Below are positions 47,414 through 58,912 of a stretch of DNA of 64,000 bases, one piece after another. Within the stretch, counting starts at the first letter, position 1; each line of letters starts with the position of its first letter. This DNA is from PALSA-693 sp963781155 (GTDB taxonomy: Bacteria > Actinomycetota > Acidimicrobiia > Acidimicrobiales > Palsa-688). Location: positions 186,001 to 250,000 of the forward strand of contig CAWAEC010000011.1 in NCBI GenBank assembly GCA_963781155.1, read 5' to 3'. The position numbers and the translations under genes are program-made. The notes beneath the pieces were generated by a model. The model searched no databases and had not been told where the DNA came from. It worked only from the letters and a program-made list of their open reading frames with translations.

Positions 47414-48594
47414 CGGCGCGACAGGAACAGGAGCAGGAGCAGGAGTTCCGGCTCATGACCACCTATCCGCCCACGACGGTCACGTTCGTGCGCGGCCAGG
47501 GGAGCCTGCTCTGGGACGACAACGGACACGAGTACCTCGACTTCCTCTCCGGGCTGGCAGTCACCTCCCTTGGTCATTCCCATCCGGCGGTCGCGGAGGC
47601 GGTGTGCACCCAGGCGCAGACCCTCCTGCACGTGTCGAACCTGTTTGGCACCGAGCCGCAGCGCCAGGTGGCCGCGACCCTGGACCGCCTCATCGACAGC
47701 GGGCCGGGCCGGGTGTTTTTCTGCAACAGCGGTGCGGAAGCAAACGAGTGCGCGATCAAGCTCGCCCGGCGCTGGGGCGGCCGGGGCCGCCACGTCGTGG
47801 TCAGCGCGTACGGGTCGTTCCACGGCCGCACCCTGGCCACCTTGCACGCCACCGGCCAGCCTGCGAAGCACGAGCCGTTCCAGCCACTGCCGGAGGGCTT
47901 CCGCCACGTGGCCTGGCGTGACGTGGACGCGCTGGCCCAGGCTCTGGACCCCTCCGTCGCTGCCGTCCTGCTGGAGCCGGTGCAGGGCGAGGGTGGCGTC
48001 AATCCGGGCGGGATCGCGTACTTCGAGGCGGTCCGCCGGCTCTGCGACGAGCGAGGCGCGCTCCTCATCGTCGACGAGGTGCAGACGGGCCTGGGCCGCA
48101 CGGGGGAGTGGTTCGGCTTTCAGCACTACGGGATCCGACCCGACGTCGTCACCGTGGCGAAAGCCCTGGGCAACGGGGTACCGATCGGGGCTTGCTGGGC
48201 TCGCGACGACGTGGCCGCGGCGTTCCAGCCCGGTGATCATGCCACCACGTTCGGAGGCCAGCCTCTGGCGACGGCAGCCGCCCGGGCCGTGCTGGCGACC
48301 ATGGAGGCCGAGGACGTTCCGGCCCGGGCTCGCCGCGCCGGTGCCTACCTGACCGCGGCCCTGCAACGCCTGCCAGGCGTGGCAACCGTGCGCGGCCAGG
48401 GACTGCTCATCGCGGCGGAGTTGGAAGAGGGCAAAGACGCCGGCCAGGTGGCTGCAGCCGCTCTCGCAGCAGGCCTGATCGTTAATGCGGTTACGCCAAC
48501 GGCCTTGCGGCTGGCCCCGTCATTGCTGGTACGCGACGCCGAGATCGACCGTGCGGCCGGGATCCTCCGCCGGGTGCTGTCCGGCGATCCGTGA
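47410..48594 (+). CDS. argD: Acetylornithine aminotransferase
   Basis: PLP enzyme making N-acetylornithine. 394 residues. Seen: DNGHEYLDFLSGLAVTSLGH, FFCNSGAEANECAIKLARRW, YGSFHGRTLATLHATGQ, LLEPVQGEGGVNPGG, LLIVDEVQTGLGRTG, and the PLP-lysine motif TVAKALGNGVPIGACW. Near the N-terminus is a QEQEQEQE run coded by alternating CAG/GAG. GTG 47410 overlaps the argB stop. argF, which would follow in most actinobacteria, is missing; argR comes next. Confidence 0.95.
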   Translation: MTARQEQEQEQEFRLMTTYPPTTVTFVRGQGSLLWDDNGHEYLDFLSGLAVTSLGHSHPAVAEAVCTQAQTLLHVSNLFGTEPQRQVAATLDRLIDSGPGRVFFCNSGAEANECAIKLARRWGGRGRHVVVSAYGSFHGRTLATLHATGQPAKHEPFQPLPEGFRHVAWRDVDALAQALDPSVAAVLLEPVQGEGGVNPGGIAYFEAVRRLCDERGALLIVDEVQTGLGRTGEWFGFQHYGIRPDVVTVAKALGNGVPIGACWARDDVAAAFQPGDHATTFGGQPLATAAARAVLATMEAEDVPARARRAGAYLTAALQRLPGVATVRGQGLLIAAELEEGKDAGQVAAAALAAGLIVNAVTPTALRLAPSLLVRDAEIDRAAGILRRVLSGDP

Positions 48595-49061
48595 AGCTCT
48601 CGAAGCGGCAGCGCCAGCACCGGATCAGCCAGATCATCGAGCAGCAGCCGGTGAGCAGCCAGGCCCAGCTGGTCGATTTGCTCAACGACGCCGGTATCCA
48701 CGCCACCCAGGCCACCGTGTCGCGCGACCTCGACGAGATCGGCGCCGTGAAAGTGCGAAGCGCCGGCGAGCCGGTCTATGCCCTGCCGGACCTCCCCAAG
48801 GAGCGGGTGCCACCCCCAGACCATTTGCGCCGCGTGCTCGGCGAATGGGTCGTGGAGGTGGCGTTCTCCGCCAACCTGGTGGTGGTGCGGACCCCGCCCG
48901 GGTCGGCCCACGTGGTGGCGTCCGCGCTCGACCGGTCCGCACTGCCGGGAATTGTCGGAACCGTGGCCGGCGATGACACCATCATGGTGGTAGCGGCGGA
49001 ACGGGTCGGCGGCGCCACCCTCTCCCGCCGTCTGGCTGCCCTGGCGGGCTTGAACACCTGA
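48591..49061 (+). CDS. argR: Arginine repressor
   Basis: 156 residues. N-terminal winged helix: KRQRQHRISQIIEQQPVSSQ, LVDLLNDAGIHATQATVSRD with the SRD recognition helix, LDEIGAVKV. C-terminal arginine-binding and hexamerisation domain: NLVVVRTPPGSAHVVASALD, IVGTVAGDDTIMVV (GTxAGDDT arginine-contact motif). GTG 48591 overlaps the argD stop. It likely acts at the dyad upstream of argC. Confidence 0.95.
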   Translation: MKLSKRQRQHRISQIIEQQPVSSQAQLVDLLNDAGIHATQATVSRDLDEIGAVKVRSAGEPVYALPDLPKERVPPPDHLRRVLGEWVVEVAFSANLVVVRTPPGSAHVVASALDRSALPGIVGTVAGDDTIMVVAAERVGGATLSRRLAALAGLNT

Positions 49062-49102
49062 CCCAACACAGAAAAGAAAAGAAAAGAAGGGAATCCCTTT
49101 CC

Positions 49103-50304
49103 GTGGCGAAACGAGTGGTACTGGCCTACAGCGGCGGTCTCGACACTTCGGTGGCGGTGCGCTGGATGACCGAAGAGCTCAACGTGGAGGTCATCGCCAT
49201 GGCCGCCGACGTCGGGCAAGGCGGCGACTGGCCGGCCATCTTGGATCGGGCCAGGGCGGCGGGGGCAACCGATGCGCTCGTGGTCGACCTCCGCGACGAG
49301 TTCGCCAATGAGTTCGTGGCTCCCGCCCTCAAGGCCAACGCCAAGTATGAGGGCAAATATCCGTTGATCTCGTCCTTGTCGCGGCCGGTGATCGTCAAGC
49401 ACCTGGTCGAAACGGCGCGCCGCACCGGCGCCGACGCGGTCGCCCACGGCTGCACCGGTAAAGGCAACGACCAGGTCCGTTTCGAGGTGTCGACCGCCGC
49501 TCTCGCTCCCGACCTCGAGGTGATGGCCCCCGTTCGGGGTTGGGGGCTGACCCGGGAAGAGTCCATCGAGTACGCCGACAGGTGGGGTATCCCGATCACC
49601 GTCACCAAATCCAGCCCCTACAGCATCGACCAGAACCTGTGGGGCCGCACGATCGAGTGTGGGATCCTCGAAGACCCCTGGGAGCAGCCGCCCGAGGAGG
49701 TCTACGAGTTGACGACGCCGACCGCCACGGCGCCGAGGGAGCTGGTCATCACCTTCGATGAAGGACTGCCGGTGGCCCTGGACGGCGAACGGCTCCCTCT
49801 TCCACCCTCATTGGCGAGGTCGACAGGATCGTCGGCTCATACGGATGGGGGCGCATCGACATGGTCGAGAACCGGCGGGTCGGTATCAAAAGTCGAGAGG
49901 TCTATGAGTGCCCGGGTGCCCTCGCGCTGCTGATGGCCCACTCGGATCTCGAGGACCTGACCCTGGAGCGGGACCTCGCCCATGAAAAAGCCCGGCTCGA
50001 GCCCCGTTATGCCGAATTGGTTTACGACGGCTTGTGGTTCTCGCCCCTGAAGAATGCTCTGGACGCCTTCGTGACGGAGAGCCAGCGCTACGTGACCGGC
50101 GACGTCCGGTTGCGCTGCGAGCTGCCCGGCCGCTGCATCGTGGCTGGTCGGCGCAGCCGGGTCGGTCTCTACGACTACTCGCTCGCCACGTACGAGTCCG
50201 CCGACCGGTTCCGCCACCAGGATGCCGAGGGGTTCGTTCGCCTGTGGGGACTGGGTGTGGCCACATGGGCGTCGCGCCAGGTGAACCGGCCGGAAGCGGG
50301 CTAG
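49103..50304 (+). CDS. argG: Argininosuccinate synthase, with a frame break
   Basis: ATP-dependent ligation of citrulline and aspartate. Frame 2 from GTG 49103: VVLAYSGGLDTSVAVRWMTE (PP-loop), ADVGQGGDWPAILDRARAAG, VAHGCTGKGNDQVRFEV, SSPYSIDQNLWGRTIECGIL. From about 49,802 the gene continues in frame 1: STLIGEVDRIVGSYGWGRID, MVENRRVGIKSREVYECPGA, and the C-terminal helix. One T seems lost in CTCTTCC (49797-49803). A purine-rich string with (GAAAA)3 and GGGAATCCC precedes the start. Total length is normal when corrected. Confidence 0.92.
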
Positions 50305-50315
50305 AACCCGACCCG

Positions 50316-51722
50316 ATGACGCTGTGGCAAGGGCGCTTCGGCCCCGAGAAACCTGCAGATGAGTTGTTGGCCTACACGGTCAGCCTTTCGTACGATCAGC
50401 GCCTGGCCGGCGACGACGTGGCCGGGTCGCGCGCCCACGTGCACGGCCTCGCCACGGCGGGGATCCTGAGCACCGGGGAGGCCAAGATCCTGCTCGCCGC
50501 CCTCGATCGCGTCGCCGACGAGCTGAGCGCAGGCACGCTGGTCTTCCAACCGGGCGACGAAGATGTCCACACCGCCATCGAGCGCCGCGTCACCGAGATC
50601 GCCGGGGAAGTGGGCGCTCGCCTGCACACCGGGCGCAGCCGGAATGATCAGGTCGCCACCGACCTGCGGCTGTTCGCCAAACGCGAACTGCTCGCCCTTG
50701 CCCACCGCATTCAGGGACTCCAGCGGGTACTCCTCGAGCGCGCTCGCACCGCCGAGGACGCCTACCTGCCCGGCTACACGCACCTGCAACGGGCGCAACC
50801 GGTCCTGCTGGCGCACCATTTACTGGCTCACGGTTGGGCCTTCGCCCGCGATGTGGACCGCCTCGTTGAGACCCGCCGGCGGCTGGACGTCTCCCCGCTC
50901 GGCGCCGGTGCGCTGGCCGGCTCCTCGCTCCCGCTCGACCCGGACCGGGTGGCCGCCGAACTCGGTTTTGCGGCGCGATTCGAGAACTCGCTGGACGCGG
51001 TGTCAGACCGTGACTTCGTGGCGGAGGCGCTCTTCGACCTGGCGCTGGCCGGGGTGCATTTGTCCCGCCTGGGCGAGGAAATCGTGTTGTGGTCGAGCGA
51101 TGAGTTCGGGTTCATCACGCTCGCCGATGCCTACGCCACCGGTAGCTCGATGTTGCCGCAGAAGAAGAACCCGGACATCGCCGAGCTGGCCCGGGGCCGA
51201 TCCGGCCGCCTGATCGGACATCTCACTGGTTTCCTGGCCACGCTCAAGGGACTGCCATTGGCGTACAACCGCGATCTCCAGGAGGACAAGGAGCCGTTTT
51301 TCGACGCGCTCGACCAGCTGAACCGGGGCCTGGCCGCCATGACCGGCTTGCTCGCGACAGCGACGTGGAACACGACCCGGATGCGCGAGGCGGCGGACAC
51401 CCCGTTCGCGGCTGCCCCCGATCTGGCCGAATGGCTGGTTCAGCGGGGAATGCCCTTCCGCCAGGCCCACGCCCTGGTCGCCGGCCTGGTGCGTGACGCC
51501 CTGGAGCGGCACGTGCCGCTTGCGGAACTGGTTGAGGCCCATCCCGCTCTGGGGACCGAGGCGGTCGACCTGCTCGGCCCGGGAGTGGCGGTAAGCCGGC
51601 GGACCACGCCGGGCGGCGCCGGGCCGGACGCGGTGGCTGACCAGCTCGAGCGCTTCGCCGATCACCTGCAACAGCAGCTGGCCGGCGTGGGGCCGGCGCC
51701 CGACGAAGCGGATGGGGCCTGA
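50316..51722 (+). CDS. argH: Argininosuccinate lyase
   Basis: Releases fumarate to give arginine. 468 residues. Seen: TLWQGRFGPEKPADELLAYT, EDVHTAIERRVTEIAGEVGA, RLHTGRSRNDQVATDLRLFA, LPGYTHLQRAQPVLLAHHLL and the fumarase-superfamily signature GSSMLPQKKNPDIAELARGR. ATG 50316 is 11 bases after the argG stop. Last gene of the arginine cluster. Confidence 0.96.
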   Translation: MTLWQGRFGPEKPADELLAYTVSLSYDQRLAGDDVAGSRAHVHGLATAGILSTGEAKILLAALDRVADELSAGTLVFQPGDEDVHTAIERRVTEIAGEVGARLHTGRSRNDQVATDLRLFAKRELLALAHRIQGLQRVLLERARTAEDAYLPGYTHLQRAQPVLLAHHLLAHGWAFARDVDRLVETRRRLDVSPLGAGALAGSSLPLDPDRVAAELGFAARFENSLDAVSDRDFVAEALFDLALAGVHLSRLGEEIVLWSSDEFGFITLADAYATGSSMLPQKKNPDIAELARGRSGRLIGHLTGFLATLKGLPLAYNRDLQEDKEPFFDALDQLNRGLAAMTGLLATATWNTTRMREAADTPFAAAPDLAEWLVQRGMPFRQAHALVAGLVRDALERHVPLAELVEAHPALGTEAVDLLGPGVAVSRRTTPGGAGPDAVADQLERFADHLQQQLAGVGPAPDEADGA

Positions 51723-51727
51723 GCCAC

Positions 51728-52447
51728 TTGCGACGCCGCGGCGACGACCATGCGCAGGCACCGGGATCGGGGGCCGGCTCGAGCTCTGAGCCGCCCGGCG
51801 ACGCCCCGGACCGGCGTGCGGCTCGACAGCATGCGGGGCGGACGGGGCAGCTGGCAAGGTCGTTCTACGAAGACGCGGCACTGGTGGTCGCACCCCGGCT
51901 CCTCAACAAGCTGCTGGTCACCGCCGACGGCCGGGCTGGACGCATCGTGGAGGTGGAGGCCTACCTCGGTCAGCTCGACCCCGCCAGCCATTCCTACCGG
52001 GGTCCCAACGCCCGGAATCAGGTCATGTTCGGACCCCCGGGGCACCTGTACGTGTACCGCAGCTACGGCCTGCACTGGTGTGCCAACGTCGTCACGGGGC
52101 CGGCGGGGCTGGCGCAGGCCATCCTGTTCCGGGCCCTGGATCCGGTGGACGGCCTCGAGTTGATGCGGAAGGCCCGCTGGCGCAATCAGCGCCGCCAGGA
52201 TGACCGGGATCTGTGCCGGGGGCCGGGCCGGCTGTGCCAGGCCCTCGGTATCGACGGGACCCTGGACGGGGCGGACCTGGTTGTCCCTGACGCGCCGATC
52301 TGGTTGGCCGACGACGGGGTCAACCCGCCGGACCGGCCGCTCGCCACCGGACGGATCGGCCTGTCGGTCGCCACTGACCGGCCCTGGCGCTTCACCGTGG
52401 ACGGTCACCGGGCCGTAGGGCCCCACCCCCGATCAGCCAGGGGCTGA
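51728..52447 (+). CDS. DNA-3-methyladenine glycosylase (AAG/MPG type)
   Basis: Base-excision repair enzyme removing alkylated purines. 239 residues. After a polar N-terminus come ARSFYEDAALVVAPRLLNKL, GRIVEVEAYLGQLDPASHSY (with the catalytic-type Glu), RNQVMFGPPGHLYVYRSYGL, HWCANVVTGPAGLAQAILFR, RALDPVDGLELMRKAR, LCRGPGRLCQALGI and IGLSVATDRPWRF. Starts at TTG 51728, six bases after argH; a later start is possible since the first 35 residues are not conserved. Confidence 0.9.
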   Translation: MRRRGDDHAQAPGSGAGSSSEPPGDAPDRRAARQHAGRTGQLARSFYEDAALVVAPRLLNKLLVTADGRAGRIVEVEAYLGQLDPASHSYRGPNARNQVMFGPPGHLYVYRSYGLHWCANVVTGPAGLAQAILFRALDPVDGLELMRKARWRNQRRQDDRDLCRGPGRLCQALGIDGTLDGADLVVPDAPIWLADDGVNPPDRPLATGRIGLSVATDRPWRFTVDGHRAVGPHPRSARG

Positions 52448-52651
52448 TCTTGTCTGGGGAGTGCCGAGGCCTCGTCTGGGGGTGCCCCAGGGCTCGTCGA
52501 CGCCGGCTGTGCGCCCTCGGTAGGCCCGGTTGTGCCCGGTTGGCCCGGTCGGCCCGGTTATCCCGGGCTCCGGCACCGCAGCCCGGCAATCCTCGGGTAC
52601 ACTTGCTTTCCCGGGCCTGCCGGGGTAACAGGGAGTTTTGTGCCGTAAGGC
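52448..52651. other. GC-rich spacer with short repeats before the rrn promoter
   Basis: No gene seen. Two imperfect copies of TCTGGGGAGTGCC (about 52,453 and 52,474), the second forming CTGGGG/CCCCAG around GTG, and then four GCCCGGTT-type units at about 52,521-52,562. TACACT at about 52,599 could be an additional -10 box. Confidence 0.5.
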
Positions 52652-52680
52652 TTGACACCCCTGATTACGTCGGGTAGTCT
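52652..52680 (+). promoter_or_regulatory. rrn operon promoter
   Basis: TTGACA (52652-52657) and TAGTCT (52675-52680) are separated by exactly 17 bases. Transcription should start near 52,687, about 330 bases before the 16S gene. This is the best -35/-10 pair in the window. Confidence 0.8.
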
Positions 52681-52691
52681 GGGCAGCCGCC

Positions 52692-52808
52692 CCGGAACCC
52701 GGGGTGTTCCGGTCGCTGTGGCTCTAGCTACCGCTTCCGGCCAAGGAAGGATCGCACCTCCAACCTCTTGTGGGTTTGTGTGCGCTCCGAGTGGTGCTTC
52801 TTGAAAAC
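52692..52808 (+). promoter_or_regulatory. rrn leader with boxB-like hairpin and boxA-like site
   Basis: CCGGAAC/GTTCCGG hairpin (52692-52712) followed by TGCTTCTTGAAAAC (52795-52808), which resembles boxA antitermination sites of actinobacterial rrn leaders (NusB/NusE binding). A second similar string CCCTTGAGAATTCC lies just before the 23S gene (about 54,837-54,850). Confidence 0.55.
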
Positions 52809-53017
52809 GGAACAGAGGAAAGTCAAAAGCTAGTGCGGGCATCGCGGCCGTTTTCGTGCCGACGATGTCAACCTCGTACAGCATTAGACGGACAACAATC
52901 CGTCTTGTGCCAGATGGCGCCGGTTCGAAGAACCCTTCGAATCCGGCACCGGGTGAGATCGCCAGATCTCATCCGGCTCTCTGATTTTCGGGCTCCCTCC
53001 GGGGCAGCTCGTTGATC

Positions 53018-54874
<1,857 letters not shown>

Positions 54875-55398
54875 CTCCAAGCTACAAAGAGCCAACGGTG
54901 GATGCCTTGGCGCCTGAAGCCGAAGAAGGACGTGGGTGGCTGCGATAAGCCACGGGGAGCTGCCTACCAAGCTTTGATCCGTGGATGTCCGAATGGGGAA
55001 ACCCACCGCAGGTACACTGCGGTACTCCGGCCTGAACACATAGGGCCGGCAGAGGGAACCGGGGGAATTGAAACATCTCAGTACCCCGAGGAAAGGAAAG
55101 CAACAGCGACTCCCTGAGTAGCGGCGAGCGAAACGGGAAGAGCCTAAACCGTGCCGGTGTCACAGCCTGGTGGCGTTGCCGGTATGGGGTAGTGGGACCG
55201 AGAAGGAGAGGCACCAGACTCTCCACGGAGTTACAAAGCTGCTACCTAGCAGAAGCGTTTTGGAAAGTCGCACCGCAGAGGGTAAGAGTCCCGTATGCGA
55301 AAGGTATGCAGCCTCCGTCTCGGCACCCGAGTAGCGCCGGAACCGTGAAAGTCGGCGTGAATCTGCGATGACCACATCGTAAGGCTAAGTACTCACAG

Positions 55399-55440
<42 letters not shown>

Positions 55441-56017
55441 CACCCCGGGAGGGGAGTGAAATAGTACCTGAAACCGTTGGTTTACAAACAGTCAAAGCGT
55501 CGTCCGCACCTCGAGTGTGGGCCGCGATGGCGTGCCTTTTGAAGAATGAGCCAGCGAGTTACCGTGCGTGGCAAGGTTAACCCGTGAGGGGGAGCCGGAG
55601 CGAAAGCGAGTCTGAATAGGGCGTTCAGTCGCGTGCGGTAGACCCGAAGCCGAGTGATCTATCCATGGGCAGGCTGAAGCGGGGGTAAGACCCCGTGGAG
55701 GGCCGAACCCACCCTGGTTGAAAACAGGGGGGATGACCTGTGGATAGGGGTGAAAGGCCAAGCAAACTCGGTGATAGCTGGTTCTCCCCGAAATGCATTT
55801 AGGTGCAGCGTCGGGCGTTCAGCATCGGAGGTAGAGCACTGGATGGGCTAGGGGGCCTACAAGCTTACCGACCCCAACCAAACTCCGAATGCCGATGCTC
55901 TAGAGCCCGGCAGTGAGACCACGGGGGATGAGCTTCGTTGGTCGAAAGGGAAACAGCCCAGATCGCCGGCTAAGGCCCCTAATTCGGAACTAAGTGGGAA
56001 ACGATGTGGGATCGCAT

Positions 56018-56088
<71 letters not shown>

Positions 56089-56923
56089 CCTGCGCGGACA
56101 ATGTAACGGGGCTCAAGTTCCGAGCCGAAGCCGCGGACCTCAGCGCAAGCTGGGGTGGTAGGGGAGCGTCGATCGTGCCGCGAAGCGGCGGCGTGAGCCG
56201 TCGTGGAGCGCGATCGAGTGAGAATGCTGGCATGAGTAGCGAGAGAGGGGTGAGAAACCTCTCCGCCGAAAGCCCAAGGGTTCCTGGGGAAGGCTAATCC
56301 TCCCAGGGTGAGTCGGGAGCTAAGGCGAGGCCGAAAGGCGTAGTCGATGCACAACCGGTTGATATTCCGGTACCACCGTGTCCGCGTCCATCCCAAGTCG
56401 GGGTACTAAGGGGCTGCCTTCGGGCGAACCGACCAACCCGAGGAGGGCAACGAAGGCGGGACGCAGAAGGGTAAGTGAACCCCAGCGTTGGTTGTCTGGG
56501 GGCAAGCGTGTAGGGAGAGGACCAGGCAAATCCGGGCCTCATAATCCTGAGACGTGATACCGAGCCGCTTCAGGCGAAGTCACTGATCCCATGCTGCCAA
56601 GAAAAGCGTCGTCGTAAGTTGGCACGGTGCCCGTACCCCAAACCAACTCAGGTGGGCGGGTAGAGAATACCAAGGCGATCGAGAGAACTGTGGTTAAGGA
56701 ACTCGGCAAAATACCTCCGTAACTTCGGGAGAAGGAGGACCTCGGTAGGGTAAAGGGCCTAGCGCCCCGAGCTCGATGGGGTCGCAGAGACCAGGGGAAA
56801 GCGACTGTTTACTAAAAACACAGCAGCGTGCGAAGTCCTAAGACGATGTATACGCTGTGACGCCTGCCCGGTGCCGGAAGGTTACGGGGAAGGGTTAGTC
56901 CGCAAGGGCGAAGCTCTGAACCT

Positions 56924-57719
<796 letters not shown>

Positions 57720-57971
57720 CGACTTTCCTACTGTCTCAACCACAGACTCGGCGAAATTGAAGTACGAGTAAAGATGCTCGTTAGCTGCACCAGGACGGAA
57801 AGACCCCGTGGACCTTTACTACAACTTGATGTTGGTTTTTGTTACATGTTGTGTAGGATAGGTGGGAGACTTGGAAGCCTCAGCGCCAGCTGGGGTGGAG
57901 TCAACGTTGAAATACCACCCTGCATGTGACGGGAATCTAACCCACGTCCGTGATCCGGATGGGGGACAGCG

Positions 57972-58040
<69 letters not shown>

Positions 58041-58228
58041 GCTGGTTGGCAATCAGCCGTCGAGTGCAATGGCACAAGGGAGCTTGACTGCGAGACCTAC
58101 AGGTCGAGCAGGTGCGAAAGCAGGGCATAGTGATCCGGCGGTTGCGTGTGGAAGCGCCGTCGCTCAACGGATAAAAGGTACCCCGGGGATAACAGGCTCA
58201 TCTTCCCCAAGAGTCCATATCGACGGGA

Positions 58229-58273
<45 letters not shown>

Positions 58274-58274
58274 T

Positions 58275-58311
<37 letters not shown>

Positions 58312-58327
58312 TACGCGAGCTGGGTTT

Positions 58328-58359
<32 letters not shown>

Positions 58360-58720
58360 GTGTAGCCGTAGGAAATCTGAGGAAGGCTGTCCCTAGTACG
58401 AGAGGACCGGGACGGACGCAGCTCTCGTGTGCCAGTTGTCCTGCCAAGGGCACGGCTGGTTGGCGACCTGCGGAAGGGATAAGCGCTGAAAGCATCTAAG
58501 TGCGAAGCTCGTTCCAAGATGAGATTTCCCACTGGGTCAACCAGGTAAGGCCCGTGGTAGACGACCACGTTGATAGGCCGGAGGTGTACGCACAGCAATG
58601 TGTTCAGCCGACCGGTACTAATCGGCCGAGGGCTTGGAAACATCTTCGCTCGTGCTCGCTATGGAACGCTCACAGGGGAGCAATTACCGAAACCGGTGAT
58701 TGCTCGTAGTTGAGCACGGT

Positions 58721-58838
<118 letters not shown>

Positions 58839-58849
58839 TAATCGTGAAC

Positions 58850-58880
58850 GAAGCCCCGCGCACCCGGTGTGCGGGGCTTC
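58850..58880 (+). terminator. rrn operon terminator hairpin
   Basis: GAAGCCCCGC (58850-58859) pairs with GCGGGGCTTC (58871-58880), a 10-bp GC-rich stem 12 bases after 5S. Only a weak T content follows (GTCG), as common in high-GC genomes. Confidence 0.8.
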
Positions 58881-58898
58881 GTCGCGCCCGGACCCCCG

Positions 58899-58912
58899 TA
58901 CAATGGCCGCCA
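58899..58912 (+). promoter_or_regulatory. Probable -10 box for the leaderless TPR gene
   Basis: TACAAT (58899-58904) ends seven bases before ATG 58912. A second ATG at 58903 overlaps the box. Inferred. Confidence 0.5.
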
